18,624 bases of DNA from Chloroflexota bacterium (GCA_947446155.1 CANFFZ010000038.1:1-18624), one strand, 5' to 3'; positions 7,247 through 15,938 are shown, counted from the first letter of the stretch. Notes: generated from the letters alone by a model not told the origin. Numbers and translations are program-made.

Positions 7247-7777
7247 ATGTCCCACGCCTGGTACGACCTGCTGGAGTCGCCCGTCGGCACGCTATTCGTC
7301 GGCGGGTCGCCGGCAGGCGTCCACCGCGTCGAGTTCCTCGATGACTCGAGCCACGAGGAGCGGCACGCCGTCCGGCTGTCGGTGGACGCGGACCTCCCCG
7401 CTCGCCGTGACGCGGAGGGCGCCGCGAGCACCCTCGAGCAGTTGCGGGAGTACTTCGCCGGCGCGCGCACGACGTTCGACCTGACGCTCGCGCCGCGCGG
7501 CAGCGAGTTCCAGCGTCAGGTGTGGCTGGCGCTGCGGCCGATCCCCTACGGCGTGACCACCTCGTACGGCGCGATCGCGGCCTCGATCGGCCGCCCAACG
7601 GCATCGAGGGCCGTGGGGGCCGCGAACGGGCAGAACCCGATCGCCATCGTGGTGCCGTGTCATCGCGTCATCGGTTCCACGGGAGCCCTCACGGGCTACG
7701 GCGGCGGCATGGACCGCAAGCGCTGGCTCCTGGGGCACGAGGTGGCACAGACCGCACAACAGGCACGCGTCGCCTGA
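7247..7777 (+). CDS. ogt: Methylated-DNA--protein-cysteine S-methyltransferase (O6-alkylguanine repair)
   Basis: Removes alkyl groups from O6 of guanine (and O4 of thymine) in DNA by moving them irreversibly to its own cysteine. Seen in 176 residues: an N-terminal ribonuclease-H-like half ([12 protein letters not shown]), the helix-turn-helix region [24 protein letters not shown], the Asn hinge [10 protein letters not shown] and the active-site [10 protein letters not shown] with Cys138. The recognition helix Arg falls in TASRAVG. The ATG at 7247 is preceded by GGGAG with six bases between. The frame is open further upstream, but that would overlap the preceding gene and adds nothing conserved. 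The length is typical of Ogt/MGMT. The gene symbol is by family; ogt versus mgt naming is arbitrary here. Confidence 0.95.
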   Translation: MSHAWYDLLESPVGTLFVGGSPAGVHRVEFLDDSSHEERHAVRLSVDADLPARRDAEGAASTLEQLREYFAGARTTFDLTLAPRGSEFQRQVWLALRPIPYGVTTSYGAIAASIGRPTASRAVGAANGQNPIAIVVPCHRVIGSTGALTGYGGGMDRKRWLLGHEVAQTAQQARVA

Positions 7778-7862
7778 GGCGACTGGCGGGGAGCAACCTA
7801 CGAACGAGCGCGCACTGTTCACGGCCGACCGCTGGTTCCGCACCCTCGGGGTAGGAGCCATC

Positions 7863-8204
7863 ATGGCGCTCGGCGCTACCGGCATCCTGATGTTCGCCGA
7901 AGGAAACGCGTGGCGGGTGATCTTTGTGGTCGCCCACCTGGCGGCGCTGCTGGCGCTCGTACCGCTGGGGGTCGTGCTGGTGCTGCGCGCGTACCGCCAG
8001 TCCGGTGGGCTGACCTCGATGGTCGCGCGCTCCCCGGTGGTCGCCGTGCTGCTCGTCTGCCTGCTGGTGACGATCGTGGCGTCGCTGCTGAACTTCGACG
8101 GCAACCGCGAGGCACGACGCGTCGCGAACCTCGGCAGCGTGGCGCTCATCCTCGTGCTTGTCGTGCGCTACCTCCGCTGGGCGCGCACGCCTCGAGGCGA
8201 CTAG
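7863..8204 (+). CDS. Small integral membrane protein, function unknown
   Basis: 113 residues with three clear hydrophobic segments: about 19-40 (IFVVAHLAALLALVPLGVVL), 57-77 (VVAVLLVCLLVTIVASLL) and 88-104 (VANLGSVALILVLVVRYL). A possible fourth at the very N-terminus is cut short by the chosen start. ATG 7863 has a good GTAGGAG five bases upstream. However, the same frame is open upstream and encodes TADRWFRTLGVGAI, which would complete that first membrane helix. The only upstream codon with a Shine-Dalgarno (GGGGAG at 7789-7794) is ACG at 7800. So either the start is non-standard, an ATG was lost, or the protein really starts at 7863. It ends four bases from the convergent glutamate-synthase-like gene. 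I do not recognise the family. Confidence 0.65.
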   Translation: MALGATGILMFAEGNAWRVIFVVAHLAALLALVPLGVVLVLRAYRQSGGLTSMVARSPVVAVLLVCLLVTIVASLLNFDGNREARRVANLGSVALILVLVVRYLRWARTPRGD

Positions 8205-8208
8205 CGAC

Positions 8209-9704
8209 CTACGAGGCCCACCGCAGCAACGCCTCGGTGTCAGTGTCCTCCAGCACACGGAGCGCGAGTGGCGGGTACGGGTAGAGTTCGCTCGCCTTCA
8301 TCCGGCGGCCCACTTCGACGATGATCTCGAGGTGTTCCCGACGCAGTTCCCCCGGCGACTGCAGACCGATGGCGCGGGTGACGATCATCAGGTCTTCCTG
8401 CACCGCACGGGCGTAGTTCGCGACGCGTGGCGCCTTCTCGAGCGGCACGAGTCCCCGCTGCCGCCATTTGCTCTGCGTCGCGACGCCACTCGGGCAGGTG
8501 TTCTCGTGACAGCGCAGCGCCTGGATGCACCCGGGGGCGAACAGGAACCCGCGCGCTCGGTGCCGAGGTCGGCACCGAGCGCGAGCGACTGCGCCGCGTC
8601 CGCACCGGTGATCGTGCGGCCGGCCGCGATGATCGTGATCCGGTCGCGCACACCGTGTCGTCGGTAGGCGTCGTCCACCTCGATGATTGCGTCGCGGAGC
8701 GGCAGCGCCATGTGGTCGGAGAGCGAGAGCGGCGCAGCGCCCGTACCGCCCTCGGCACCGTCGACGGAGATGTAGTCCGGGCCGCGGCCGGAACGCGCAA
8801 GTTCGGCCGCCAACTCGTCGATGAACTCAGGGGCGCCGACCGCGATCTTCACGCCGACCGGGACGGGCACGAGTGCGCGCATCTCCTCCACGAAGACGAT
8901 CAGGCCCGCGGTGTCGTGAAACTCCGTGAAGTGGTTGGGCGAGTGCGAGGCGTGACCCGCCGGGATCCCTCGGATGGCGGCGATCTCCTCGGTCACCTTC
9001 GCGGCGGGCAGGATGCCACCCTTGCCGGGCTTCGCGCCCTGGCTCAGTTTCACCTCGAAGGCACGGACCTGCGGATGGCGGCCCCACTCCTCGATCTTCG
9101 CCCAGTCGATCGCGCCGTCCGGCCTGCGGACGCCGTACTTCGCGGGCCCGATCTGGAAGACAACGTCACCGCCGCCGGAGAGGTGGTGAGGCGACAGGCC
9201 GCCTTCGCCGGTGTCGATGTACGCGTGTGCCTCGGCGGCTCCCTCAGCAAGGGCCTGCACGGCGGCGGCCGAAAGCGCCCCAAACGACATCGGCGCTATG
9301 TTCACGCGCGAGCGGACGAGGAACGGCCGAGGGCGCGTCGGTCCAATGACGACGGGTCCGGGGTCCTCGGGTGCTTCTTCGTTGAGTGTCGGGAACGGCG
9401 AGGGCAAGAAGTGAAAACTGCCGGGCGCGGACGGGTCGCGCTGGGTGCCAAAGCCCACGGCGCTGTTGACGCCCTTCGCGTTCTGGTACACCCACGCGCG
9501 CTGCGACCGGTTGAACGGGCGCTCTTCGAGGTCGTTGGTCACGATGTACTGGCGCAGTTCCGGACCGATGCGCTCCACGAGATAGCGCAGGCGACCGACC
9601 AGCGGGTAGACGCGCCGGATCGCGTGGTGACGCTGAGTCATGTCCTGCACCGTGAGCACGCACAGCACCCCGGCAATGACGACGACGACCGCCCAGACTG
9701 GCAT
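8209..9704 (-). pseudogene. FMN-dependent glutamate-synthase-like oxidoreductase, frameshifted
   Basis: From ATG 9704 (AGAGGGG upstream) the frame gives an N-terminal membrane anchor (WAVVVVIAGVLCVLTV) and then the FMN-binding glutamate synthase barrel: NIAPMSFGALSAAAV, IDTGEGGLSPHH, KLSQGAKPGKGGILP, PNHFTEFHD and SVDGAEGGTGAAP. At LALGADLGTERAG the conserved sequence stops; translation would run out of frame to a stop at 8388. The conserved remainder resumes in another frame from TTC at 8547: FLFAPGCIQALRC, then HENTCPSGVATQ, to TAG at 8209. The net change is minus one base. The three Cys (C-x5-C-x4-C, the [3Fe-4S] ligands of glutamate synthases) lie after the shift and are lost. The break coincides with a perfect inverted repeat at 8552-8583. 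It is convergent with the membrane-protein gene, four bases apart. Confidence 0.85.
8552..8583. repeat. Perfect 15-bp inverted repeat with 2-base loop at the frameshift
   Basis: Left arm CGCGCTCGGTGCCGA (8552-8566), loop GG (8567-8568), right arm TCGGCACCGAGCGCG (8569-8583). On the coding (minus) strand the first arm encodes the conserved ALGAD segment; the second arm replaces the family segment (usually xNSA or xNAA) with its inverted copy and loses one base. Confidence 0.9.
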
Positions 9705-9718
9705 GACAGCCCCTCTGC

Positions 9719-9739
9719 CCTCCTGACCATCGCAGGAGG
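9719..9739. repeat. Short hairpin upstream of the glutamate-synthase-like gene
   Basis: Arms CCTCCTG (9719-9725) and CAGGAGG (9733-9739) around a seven-base loop, 15 bases upstream of ATG 9704. In the minus-strand transcript one arm contains AGGAGG. There is no T-tract, so it is not a typical terminator. A role in control is speculative. Confidence 0.35.
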
Positions 9740-9816
9740 ACTCGCACCGGGGGAGTATCGAGGGACAACATGGGCCTCAGCAGTCGGGGGAACCCTGACG
9801 GGCACCGACTCGAGGA

Positions 9817-10542
9817 CTATCGCCAGCCGTCCACGATCGGGAGCAGGTCGGCCAGCGTCTCGATGGTGGCGTCGGGCGTCACACCCTCGTAGGCGGGGAC
9901 GCCGAGGTTCGGGCGATGGATGCCGCGCATCCCCGCGCGCTGCGCGCCGAAGACATCGTCGAACAGCCGATCACCCACGTAGGCCGCTTCGGCCGCTTCG
10001 ACGCCGAGCGCGTCGAGGGCGTGGCGGAACGCCTCGGGGTGCGGCTTCATGTGCACCATCTCGCTCGTGTAACAGCGCGTGTCGATATACGGCGTGAGGC
10101 CGTCCCGCTCCAGGAAGCGCTCGTGGTAGGCCGGCGGCCAATGCGTGTTCGACAGCAGGCCCACGCGCAGCCCTCGCTCCTTGAGCGCGGCGAGCGTCGG
10201 CCGTGCGTCATCGAAATGGCGAATGTGTGGCGTCCACGTGTCGAGGTAGTGTGTGCCCGTCTCGGCAATGATCGCCTCGGCGACGTCGATGCCGAGCTCA
10301 CGTGTGGCCTCGCGGATGATGTCCGACAAGCCGTAGGCAAGCGCGTCGCCCGTCGTGCGTTCCCACATCCGCTCGTCGACGCTCACGAGGCGTTCGAGGA
10401 TTGCTTCGGCGCTACGGCCGGAGTGCTGCGCGAGGTAGCCCGCCGCAAGCCTCCACATGTCGATCAGTTCGATGTTGGCGTACTCGGAGAGGGTGCCGCC
10501 CCAGTCAAAGATGACGGCGCGCAGCGGCGGGCGATCGCTCAC
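9817..10542 (-). CDS. HAD-superfamily hydrolase
   Basis: 241 residues. Haloacid dehalogenase fold phosphatase-like enzyme. Seen: motif I FDWGGTLSE with nucleophile Asp13 but Gly15 where most phosphatases have the acid/base Asp; an alpha-helical cap (about 20-105); motif II LLSNTHW (Ser131, Asn132); motif III Lys166 in HMKPHPEAF; and motif IV YVGDRLFDDV (Asp191, Asp195/196). The missing second Asp is seen in other DWGG-type HAD proteins and may mean a non-phosphatase reaction or different acid catalysis. The GTG start at 10542 overlaps the stop of the CNNM/HlyC-type gene by four bases (GTGA) and has GGAGG just upstream, so it is coupled to that gene. The substrate is unknown. Confidence 0.9.
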   Translation of the reverse strand: MSDRPPLRAVIFDWGGTLSEYANIELIDMWRLAAGYLAQHSGRSAEAILERLVSVDERMWERTTGDALAYGLSDIIREATRELGIDVAEAIIAETGTHYLDTWTPHIRHFDDARPTLAALKERGLRVGLLSNTHWPPAYHERFLERDGLTPYIDTRCYTSEMVHMKPHPEAFRHALDALGVEAAEAAYVGDRLFDDVFGAQRAGMRGIHRPNLGVPAYEGVTPDATIETLADLLPIVDGWR

Positions 10543-11798
10543 TCCTCGCCCTCCGCCGGGACGCGCTCGATGGCGACTTCGGTGATGCGCCGCTCGTCGG
10601 CCGTCCTGACGGTGAAGCGGTAGCCGAGGTAGTCCACGTATTCGCCGACGGCGGGGAAGCGCCGCAGGAGCGCGAGGACGAGGCCAGCGACCGTGTTTGC
10701 CTCGATCTCCTCGAAGTCGAGGTCGAGGTCGTGCTCAAGGTCAGCGAGCAGCATCGCGCCGTCGACGACATTGCGGCCGTCAGCGGTGACCTGGGACTCC
10801 TCGGCTTCGAAGCCGGACTCGGAGCGGAGTTCTCCCAGGACTTCCTCCATGATGTCCTCGATGGTGACGAGGCCGGAGGTCGCCCCGAACTCGTCCACGA
10901 GCATCACCATGTACGACGCGCTGGCCTGCATCACATCGAGGACGCGGGCGATCGAGGCATGCTCGGACTCGAATGGGACGGTGCGCATCAGGTCACGCGC
11001 GCGACGGCCAGAGGCGCCGCGCACCTGAGCGGCGTTCAGGTCAGACACGTGCAAGTAGCCGACGACGCGGTCAGGCGAGCCATCGAACACCGGGAGACGC
11101 AGGAATCCGGCCTCCGCAAGCGCCTGAGCGACCTCGGACGCGGGTGCGGCGGCGTCCACGGCGACCATGTCCACGCGCGGCACCATGATCTCCTGCACCT
11201 GGCGATGCTGCAGCGTCAGCGCACCCAGCAGGTGCTCGGACGCCTCCTCCTCCAGTGAGCCGGACTCCGCTCCAAGGCGGATCGCGGTGCGCAGTTCGGC
11301 GGCGGTGAGCGCCGCATCGGCGTCCTCGATCCCACCGCCGAAGAGACGGAGCGCACCGCGCGCGACCAGATCGAGCAGCGATGACGCCGGGCGGGTCACG
11401 ATGACCCAGATGGTCATCGGCCAGACGAAGATGCGGCTGATCGTGAAAGCGTGCGACAGCGCGAGCGTCTTCGGGCCCGCCTCCCCGAAGACGACCAGTC
11501 CGAGCGCGACCACCAGCGTGGCGATGATGATGGCGCGACCGTCGTCCGTGATCAGTTGCGTCATCAGTGCGGTACCGACAGACGCGGTTGCCGTGTTGGC
11601 GATGTTCTGCCCGAGCAGGATCGCGGAGAGCAGCCGCCGAGGGCGTTCGACGAGTGCCTGGACACGCGCAGCGCCAGGCACACGCTCAGACACCATGTGC
11701 GCGAGGCGCATGCGCTGGAGCGAAAGGAAGGCGGTTTCGGCGGAGGCAAAGAACGCGGAGAGCGCGACCAGTACCACCAACAGGATGACGTAGGTCAC
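10539..11798 (-). CDS. CNNM/HlyC-CorC-type membrane protein with CBS pair
   Basis: 419 residues. Order seen: a CNNM (DUF21) membrane domain (about 1-150) with VILLVVLVALSAFFASAETAFLSL at the N-terminus and the family motifs LLGQNIANTATAS and FGEAGPKTLA; a paired CBS domain (about 195-315) with IMVPRVDMVAVD, LPVFDGSPDRVVGYLHVSDL and VDEFGATSGLVTIEDIMEE, which binds adenine nucleotides; and a C-terminal CorC_HlyC domain ending VAIERVPAEGEE. Family members are implicated in Mg2+/Co2+ efflux or tolerance; the old name hemolysin is probably misleading. GTG 11798 was chosen over GTG 11825 because GGAG lies six bases upstream and the protein then begins directly with the first membrane helix. The HAD hydrolase follows with a four-base overlap. 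Confidence 0.92.
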   Translation of the reverse strand: MTYVILLVVLVALSAFFASAETAFLSLQRMRLAHMVSERVPGAARVQALVERPRRLLSAILLGQNIANTATASVGTALMTQLITDDGRAIIIATLVVALGLVVFGEAGPKTLALSHAFTISRIFVWPMTIWVIVTRPASSLLDLVARGALRLFGGGIEDADAALTAAELRTAIRLGAESGSLEEEASEHLLGALTLQHRQVQEIMVPRVDMVAVDAAAPASEVAQALAEAGFLRLPVFDGSPDRVVGYLHVSDLNAAQVRGASGRRARDLMRTVPFESEHASIARVLDVMQASASYMVMLVDEFGATSGLVTIEDIMEEVLGELRSESGFEAEESQVTADGRNVVDGAMLLADLEHDLDLDFEEIEANTVAGLVLALLRRFPAVGEYVDYLGYRFTVRTADERRITEVAIERVPAEGEE

Positions 11799-11810
11799 TT
11801 CAGGCTCCGA

Positions 11811-11847
11811 CCGCCGTGAGCCCACGGCGGATACCCCTAGCGTAGCA
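11811..11847 (-). promoter_or_regulatory. Extended -10-like element and GC hairpin ahead of the CNNM/HlyC-type gene
   Basis: On the minus strand TGCTACGCT (11847-11839) fits an extended -10 (TGnTAnnnT). It is followed by a hairpin with arms CCGCCGTG (11811-11818) and CACGGCGG (11823-11830), loop of four, 12 bases above the GTG start. There is no T-tract, so a 5' leader structure is likelier than a terminator. No -35 is recognised. Confidence 0.3.
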
Positions 11848-11873
11848 GAGGCCCTCGACAGGCTCCGCCAGCG

Positions 11874-12719
11874 TCAGGCCGGCTTCGACGCGCGCAGCGA
11901 GTACATCAGCGGGACGAGGTCGCGCCCCTCGGGCAACACATACGTCCTCGGGTCGTCGCCGGGCACCATCCACGGCAACGCCTGCCACGGCACCTCGCGG
12001 TGCTCGTGGACGAAGTCGAGGTGCAGGCCGGCCTGCAACAACGCGTCGATCGTCTCGCCGAGGCCGTGGTTCCACTCGTAGGAGACCGGCGACTCGGTGA
12101 GCAGCGGACCGTCGGTGTACGTCTGCGCATCCGCTGCCACAAACCCCGGCTCCACTGTCTCGAAGTAGGGGTACTTCACGATGAAGGCGGGATCGGCGCG
12201 TTCGTTGTCCAGCGTCCAGAGCATTGGGTGGCACTCGAACAGATAGAACGCGCCACCCGGCGCGACGCACGCGGCGACTGAGCCAGCCCACGCCTTGATG
12301 TCTGGCAACCAATTCAGCGCCCCGATGCCCGTGTAGACGATGTCGAACGTCTCGCCACCGAGGGCTTGAGGGGCGTCGTACACGTTCGCCTCGATGAACC
12401 GAGAGCCCTCGATGCCCGCGCGCGTGGCGAGGTCTCGCGCCGCCTCGATCGCGACGCCGGAGAGGTCGAGGCCCGTCACGGTCGCGCCAAGGCGGGCCCA
12501 ATTCAGCGTGTCCATCCCGAAGTGGCACTGGAGATGAAGCAACCGCTTGCCTCGCACGTCTCCCATCTCCTCGCGCTCGATGCGCGTGAGGTGTTTCTCA
12601 CCTGCAAGGAAGCCGGGCAGGTCGTAGCCCTGCGACGCGACGTGGATCGGCACGCGCTCATCCCAGTTGGCGCGATTGCCCTCAAAGTAGCGGTCGTATT
12701 CAGGGCCGGGTCGTGTCAT
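11874..12719 (-). CDS. Class I SAM-dependent methyltransferase
   Basis: 281 residues. Seen: an N-terminal helical lid (EYDRYFEGNRANWDERVPIH), SAM motif I LLHLQCHFGMDTLNWARLG (60-78), acidic-loop Asp85 in VTGLDLSGVAIEAAR, motif II/III region TFDIVYTGIGALNWLPD and post-motif VAPGGAFYLFECHP. The motif I form HLQCHFGxDTL marks a common bacterial small-molecule methyltransferase group with no assigned substrate. It follows the alpha/beta hydrolase by only six bases and is probably in the same transcript. The long carboxyl part contains many aromatic and acidic residues (YEWNHGLGETIDALLQAGL), as expected for substrate binding. The reaction product is unknown. Confidence 0.9.
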   Translation of the reverse strand: MTRPGPEYDRYFEGNRANWDERVPIHVASQGYDLPGFLAGEKHLTRIEREEMGDVRGKRLLHLQCHFGMDTLNWARLGATVTGLDLSGVAIEAARDLATRAGIEGSRFIEANVYDAPQALGGETFDIVYTGIGALNWLPDIKAWAGSVAACVAPGGAFYLFECHPMLWTLDNERADPAFIVKYPYFETVEPGFVAADAQTYTDGPLLTESPVSYEWNHGLGETIDALLQAGLHLDFVHEHREVPWQALPWMVPGDDPRTYVLPEGRDLVPLMYSLRASKPA

Positions 12720-12725
12720 GTGCGC

Positions 12726-13523
12726 CTACGACATCAGGCCACGCTGGCGCAGGAAGTCGAGCAGGATCGTACGGAACTCGTCCGGCGCCTGGCGGTACAC
12801 GCCGTGCCCGGCCTCGGGCAGGATTTCGAGGCGTGCCCGTGGGATCAGCCGCGAGAGGATCACCGAGCCACCGACGCCCGCGACGGCGTCCTTGCCGCCC
12901 GCCACGACCAGCGTCGGCATGTTGATCTTCGAGAGGTACGGCGTCATCGGGTGCTCACGCAGGCCGGCGACGGCGCGCGACTGGGCCACGTAGGACTCGA
13001 TGTGCTCCGGCTTCACCTGCGGTGTCGCCGCCGGCGAGCCACCGACAGTGGCGTGGCCCGCGAACGCCGGCGCCATCGTCTTGCCCTCGAGGGCTGCCGG
13101 GCCGAGACGCGCGACCTCGCCGCGCATGTACCAGTTGTCGCTCGCCTTCGGGTTGCTCTCGCTGGAGGAGGAGTCGAGGACGATTGCGGCGCACATCTCC
13201 GGATAGTCGAGCGCGAAGCGCTGCACGACCACGCCACCCCACGACACGCCCATCACGACGGCCTGGGTGACATCGAGTTTCTTCAGCAGCCGCGCGAGGT
13301 CGCCCGCATATGCGGGGAGCGAGTACTTCGCGGACGCTCCAGAGCGGCCCAGGCCTCGGTTGTCCCATGAGATGGTGCGGAAGTGCTGCGCGTACCAGTC
13401 CATGTCATCGCGCTCGAAGCCCTGACCGTTGCTACCGAGGCCGTGGCAGAAGACGAAGGTGAGGGGGCAGGAGCCGCGCACCTCGTAGTGAATGCTCGCG
13501 TCGCCGAGGTCCATCAGTGGCAT
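12726..13523 (-). CDS. Alpha/beta-hydrolase fold protein
   Basis: 265 residues. Seen: the oxyanion-hole motif FCHGLGSNG (His27-Gly28), SWDNRGLGRSG typical of esterase/epoxide-hydrolase/lactonase members, nucleophile elbow GVSWGG with Ser94, acid Asp212 in VVAGGKDAV and catalytic His240 in EAGHGV. All triad residues are present, so it should be active. It has no signal peptide. The ATG at 13523 is preceded by GGGGA with seven bases between. It lies 51 bases downstream of pabBC and six bases before the methyltransferase gene. The substrate is unknown; 3-oxoadipate enol-lactonase-like and non-haem peroxidase-like members look similar at this level. Confidence 0.9.
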   Translation of the reverse strand: MPLMDLGDASIHYEVRGSCPLTFVFCHGLGSNGQGFERDDMDWYAQHFRTISWDNRGLGRSGASAKYSLPAYAGDLARLLKKLDVTQAVVMGVSWGGVVVQRFALDYPEMCAAIVLDSSSSESNPKASDNWYMRGEVARLGPAALEGKTMAPAFAGHATVGGSPAATPQVKPEHIESYVAQSRAVAGLREHPMTPYLSKINMPTLVVAGGKDAVAGVGGSVILSRLIPRARLEILPEAGHGVYRQAPDEFRTILLDFLRQRGLMS

Positions 13524-13574
13524 GGGAATGTCCCCTTCCGCACGCGCTCCGATGCGGCGTGCCCCAGGTAGGGT

Positions 13575-15938
13575 CTACGCCTCGCTGTGCGCCCCTGCAA
13601 CCGCGCATTCCCGCTCCACCAGCGCCAGATACGCCTCGCGCAGCCGAGCCACGACCGGTGGCTCCGAGGCTGGCGCCCGCCATTCCACAGCGACGGGCGA
13701 GGCGGGCGGCGCACCCTCGACGCTCGCGACGGAGACCGGCCCGGCGATGCTGTTCGTGAGCAGTACTGCCTCCGCACGCATGAGGTCACCCAACGCGATC
13801 CGGCGTTCTGCCACCGGGACATCGAGGACCCGCGCGACCTCGATCACGGCCGCGCGGGTAATGCCCGCGATCGGGCCGGCCTCGAGCGGCGGCGTCACGA
13901 GGACGCCGTCGAGGAGCGCGAAGAGGTTGGCGGCGGCAGCCTCGGCGACATCGCCCGCGTGGTTGAGCAGCAGGGCGTCGTCTGCACCAGCGAGCCGCGC
14001 CTCGCGCCTCGCGAGGAGGTACGTGAGGAAGTTCGCCGTCTTCGCGTCGCTCAGCGGACGGTGCTCGTCCAGCCGCACCGAGACCACGCGCAGCCGAGGT
14101 GCGCTCGGCACAACCGCAGGCAGCGCGTCGGCGGTGAGCGTCATCAGCGGCGCGTGGGCCGCCTCGAGGTTCGGAGCGCGGCCCGAGCCTGCGCTCACCA
14201 CCAGCCGCAGCGAAGCGTCCCGCAGTCCGTTCGCGGCGAGTGTGGCATCGATGGCGGCGCGGGCGGCCTCGAACGGCGGCGGTTCGACGCCCATCCCGCG
14301 CAGGCCGCGCGCGAGGCGGTCGAGGTGCGCCTGCAATCGAAACACGCGGCCGTGACGCGCGAGCATCGTCTCGAACATGGCAGCGCCGTAGCGGGTGGCG
14401 AAGTCGTCCAGCGGCACGGTCGCCTGGTCGCGCGGGACGAGCCGGTCGCCCACCCACGCCATCGAGGGCTGAGCAGGCCGCCCGGGCGTCGCGGTCACGG
14501 GCGGACGGGGGGCCTGGGCGGGCGCGTACTCGACGGCAGCCGCCTCGTCCGGAAGCGCGACACCAAGGGCGCGGGCCATACCTCGGGCTTTCGCCAGTGT
14601 CTCGTCGTACTCCGCGTCCGGGTCAGAGTCGTACACGATCGCGCCACCGACGTGGAGGTGGGCGACGCCGTCCGCGAGCGTGATCGTGCGGATCGCGATG
14701 TTCAGGTCAATCCGTCCGTGCGCGGAGACGTAGCCGATGCTGCCGCAGTAGACGCCACGCACCGTCGGTTCAAGTTCGTCGATGATCTCGAGCGCGCGCA
14801 CTTTTGGGGCACCGCTGATCGAACCGCCGGGGAACGTCGCCCGCAGCGTCGCCTCGAGGTCCACACCCGGAGCGCGCTCTGCCTCCACGGTGGAGACGAG
14901 GTGGTGAACCTGCCGGTATGACTCGAGCGCGGCGAACGAGGGCACCCGCACGCTGCCCGGCACGGCGATCCGTCCGAGGTCGTTCCGTTCGAGGTCCACG
15001 ATCATCACGTGCTCGGCGAGGTCCTTCGTGCTCGCACGCAGTTCCGAGGCCATGCGTGCGTCCTCGGCGGGTGTCGCGCCACGCGGGCGCGTGCCCTTGA
15101 TCGGGCGCGTCTCGATACGCGAGCCGTCGACGCGGAGGAAGCGCTCCGGCGAAGACGACAGCACCTCGACACCTCCGAACGCGCCTCGCACATCGAGGTA
15201 GGCGGCGAACGGCGCTGGGCTGACGGCGCGCAGGCGGCGGTAGAGGTCGAAGCCGTCGTAGTCGGTGAGTGCGGAGAAGCGCTGCGTCAGGTTGACCTGA
15301 TAGATGTCCCCCGCCGCGATGTATGCGCGCGCGCGCTCCACGGCAGCGAGGTAGGCCTGCCTCGTCATGTTGGTGCGGAGCAGCCCGGCCGAGCCCTTGC
15401 GCGGTACATCCGTCTCATGGCCAGCGGCGGCTTCGAGGCGGCAGCGCAGGGCTGCGACTGCCTCGGGGCGACCAACGAGCCAGCCACGCTCCGTGACCCC
15501 GTCCCAGACGAGTGCGGCGTCGTACCAGCCGAAGGCGAGCACGGGCGCGCCGGTGTCGTCGCGCGTCGTTGAGGGCACGCGTTCGACCTCACGCCCCAAC
15601 TCAAAGCCGAGGTAGCCGATGGCGCCGCCGGCGAACGGCAGGCCCTCCGGCGCATGCGCGGGCAGCGTTGCAGGCTGTTCAGCCTCAACGAGGCGAGCGA
15701 AGGCGTGCAGCGCGCCGCCCGTGAGGCGTCGAGGGCCACCCGCACATTCGAGCAGCACGCCGTCCTCGTAGGCCGTCAGCGTCCAGCGCGGGTCCGAGGC
15801 GACGACCGACCAGCGGCCGAGGTTGCCCTCGACCAACGCGGAGTCGAGCCACGCGAGGCCGGGCCGACCTCGGAGGCGCGCCGCCGCGGCAGCCGCGTCG
15901 CACGCGAGCCACGGCTCGACGGCGATCGGCGCGGTCAC
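13575..15938 (-). CDS. pabBC: Fused aminodeoxychorismate synthase component I / aminodeoxychorismate lyase (PabB-PabC)
   Basis: 787 residues making p-aminobenzoate for folate: the PabB part aminates chorismate, the PabC part releases pyruvate. Seen: an N-terminal domain (GRWSVVASDP, GGAIGYLGFELG); the chorismate-binding domain with PIKGTRPRG and Lys281, the Lys that marks aminodeoxychorismate synthase rather than anthranilate synthase; then VDLERNDLGR, FPGGSISGAPK and GRIDLNIAIRT. An Ala/Pro-rich linker (about 465-492) leads to PabC from Met493, with DDFATRYGAAMFET, PLP-binding Lys633 in SDAKTANF, NHAGDVAEAAAANLFAL and PIAGITR. No PabA (glutaminase) gene is in the window. GTG 15938 was chosen because it overlaps the upstream stop by four bases (GTGA). 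The frame is open further back to 16457, but that is the FGE-fold gene in another frame. Confidence 0.94.
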   Translation of the reverse strand: MTAPIAVEPWLACDAAAAAARLRGRPGLAWLDSALVEGNLGRWSVVASDPRWTLTAYEDGVLLECAGGPRRLTGGALHAFARLVEAEQPATLPAHAPEGLPFAGGAIGYLGFELGREVERVPSTTRDDTGAPVLAFGWYDAALVWDGVTERGWLVGRPEAVAALRCRLEAAAGHETDVPRKGSAGLLRTNMTRQAYLAAVERARAYIAAGDIYQVNLTQRFSALTDYDGFDLYRRLRAVSPAPFAAYLDVRGAFGGVEVLSSSPERFLRVDGSRIETRPIKGTRPRGATPAEDARMASELRASTKDLAEHVMIVDLERNDLGRIAVPGSVRVPSFAALESYRQVHHLVSTVEAERAPGVDLEATLRATFPGGSISGAPKVRALEIIDELEPTVRGVYCGSIGYVSAHGRIDLNIAIRTITLADGVAHLHVGGAIVYDSDPDAEYDETLAKARGMARALGVALPDEAAAVEYAPAQAPRPPVTATPGRPAQPSMAWVGDRLVPRDQATVPLDDFATRYGAAMFETMLARHGRVFRLQAHLDRLARGLRGMGVEPPPFEAARAAIDATLAANGLRDASLRLVVSAGSGRAPNLEAAHAPLMTLTADALPAVVPSAPRLRVVSVRLDEHRPLSDAKTANFLTYLLARREARLAGADDALLLNHAGDVAEAAAANLFALLDGVLVTPPLEAGPIAGITRAAVIEVARVLDVPVAERRIALGDLMRAEAVLLTNSIAGPVSVASVEGAPPASPVAVEWRAPASEPPVVARLREAYLALVERECAVAGAHSEA

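Noticed and set aside
8545..8590. Programmed ribosomal frameshift in the glutamate-synthase-like gene
   Set aside because: Although a strong hairpin is present, no slippery heptamer lies just before it, and the hairpin itself replaces conserved codons. A mutation explains both facts better.
8427..10097. Long open frame on the plus strand (556 codons)
   Set aside because: It is antisense to the glutamate-synthase-like gene and the HAD gene; its product is Arg/Gly/His-rich with no recognisable domain, as usual for shadows in GC-rich DNA.
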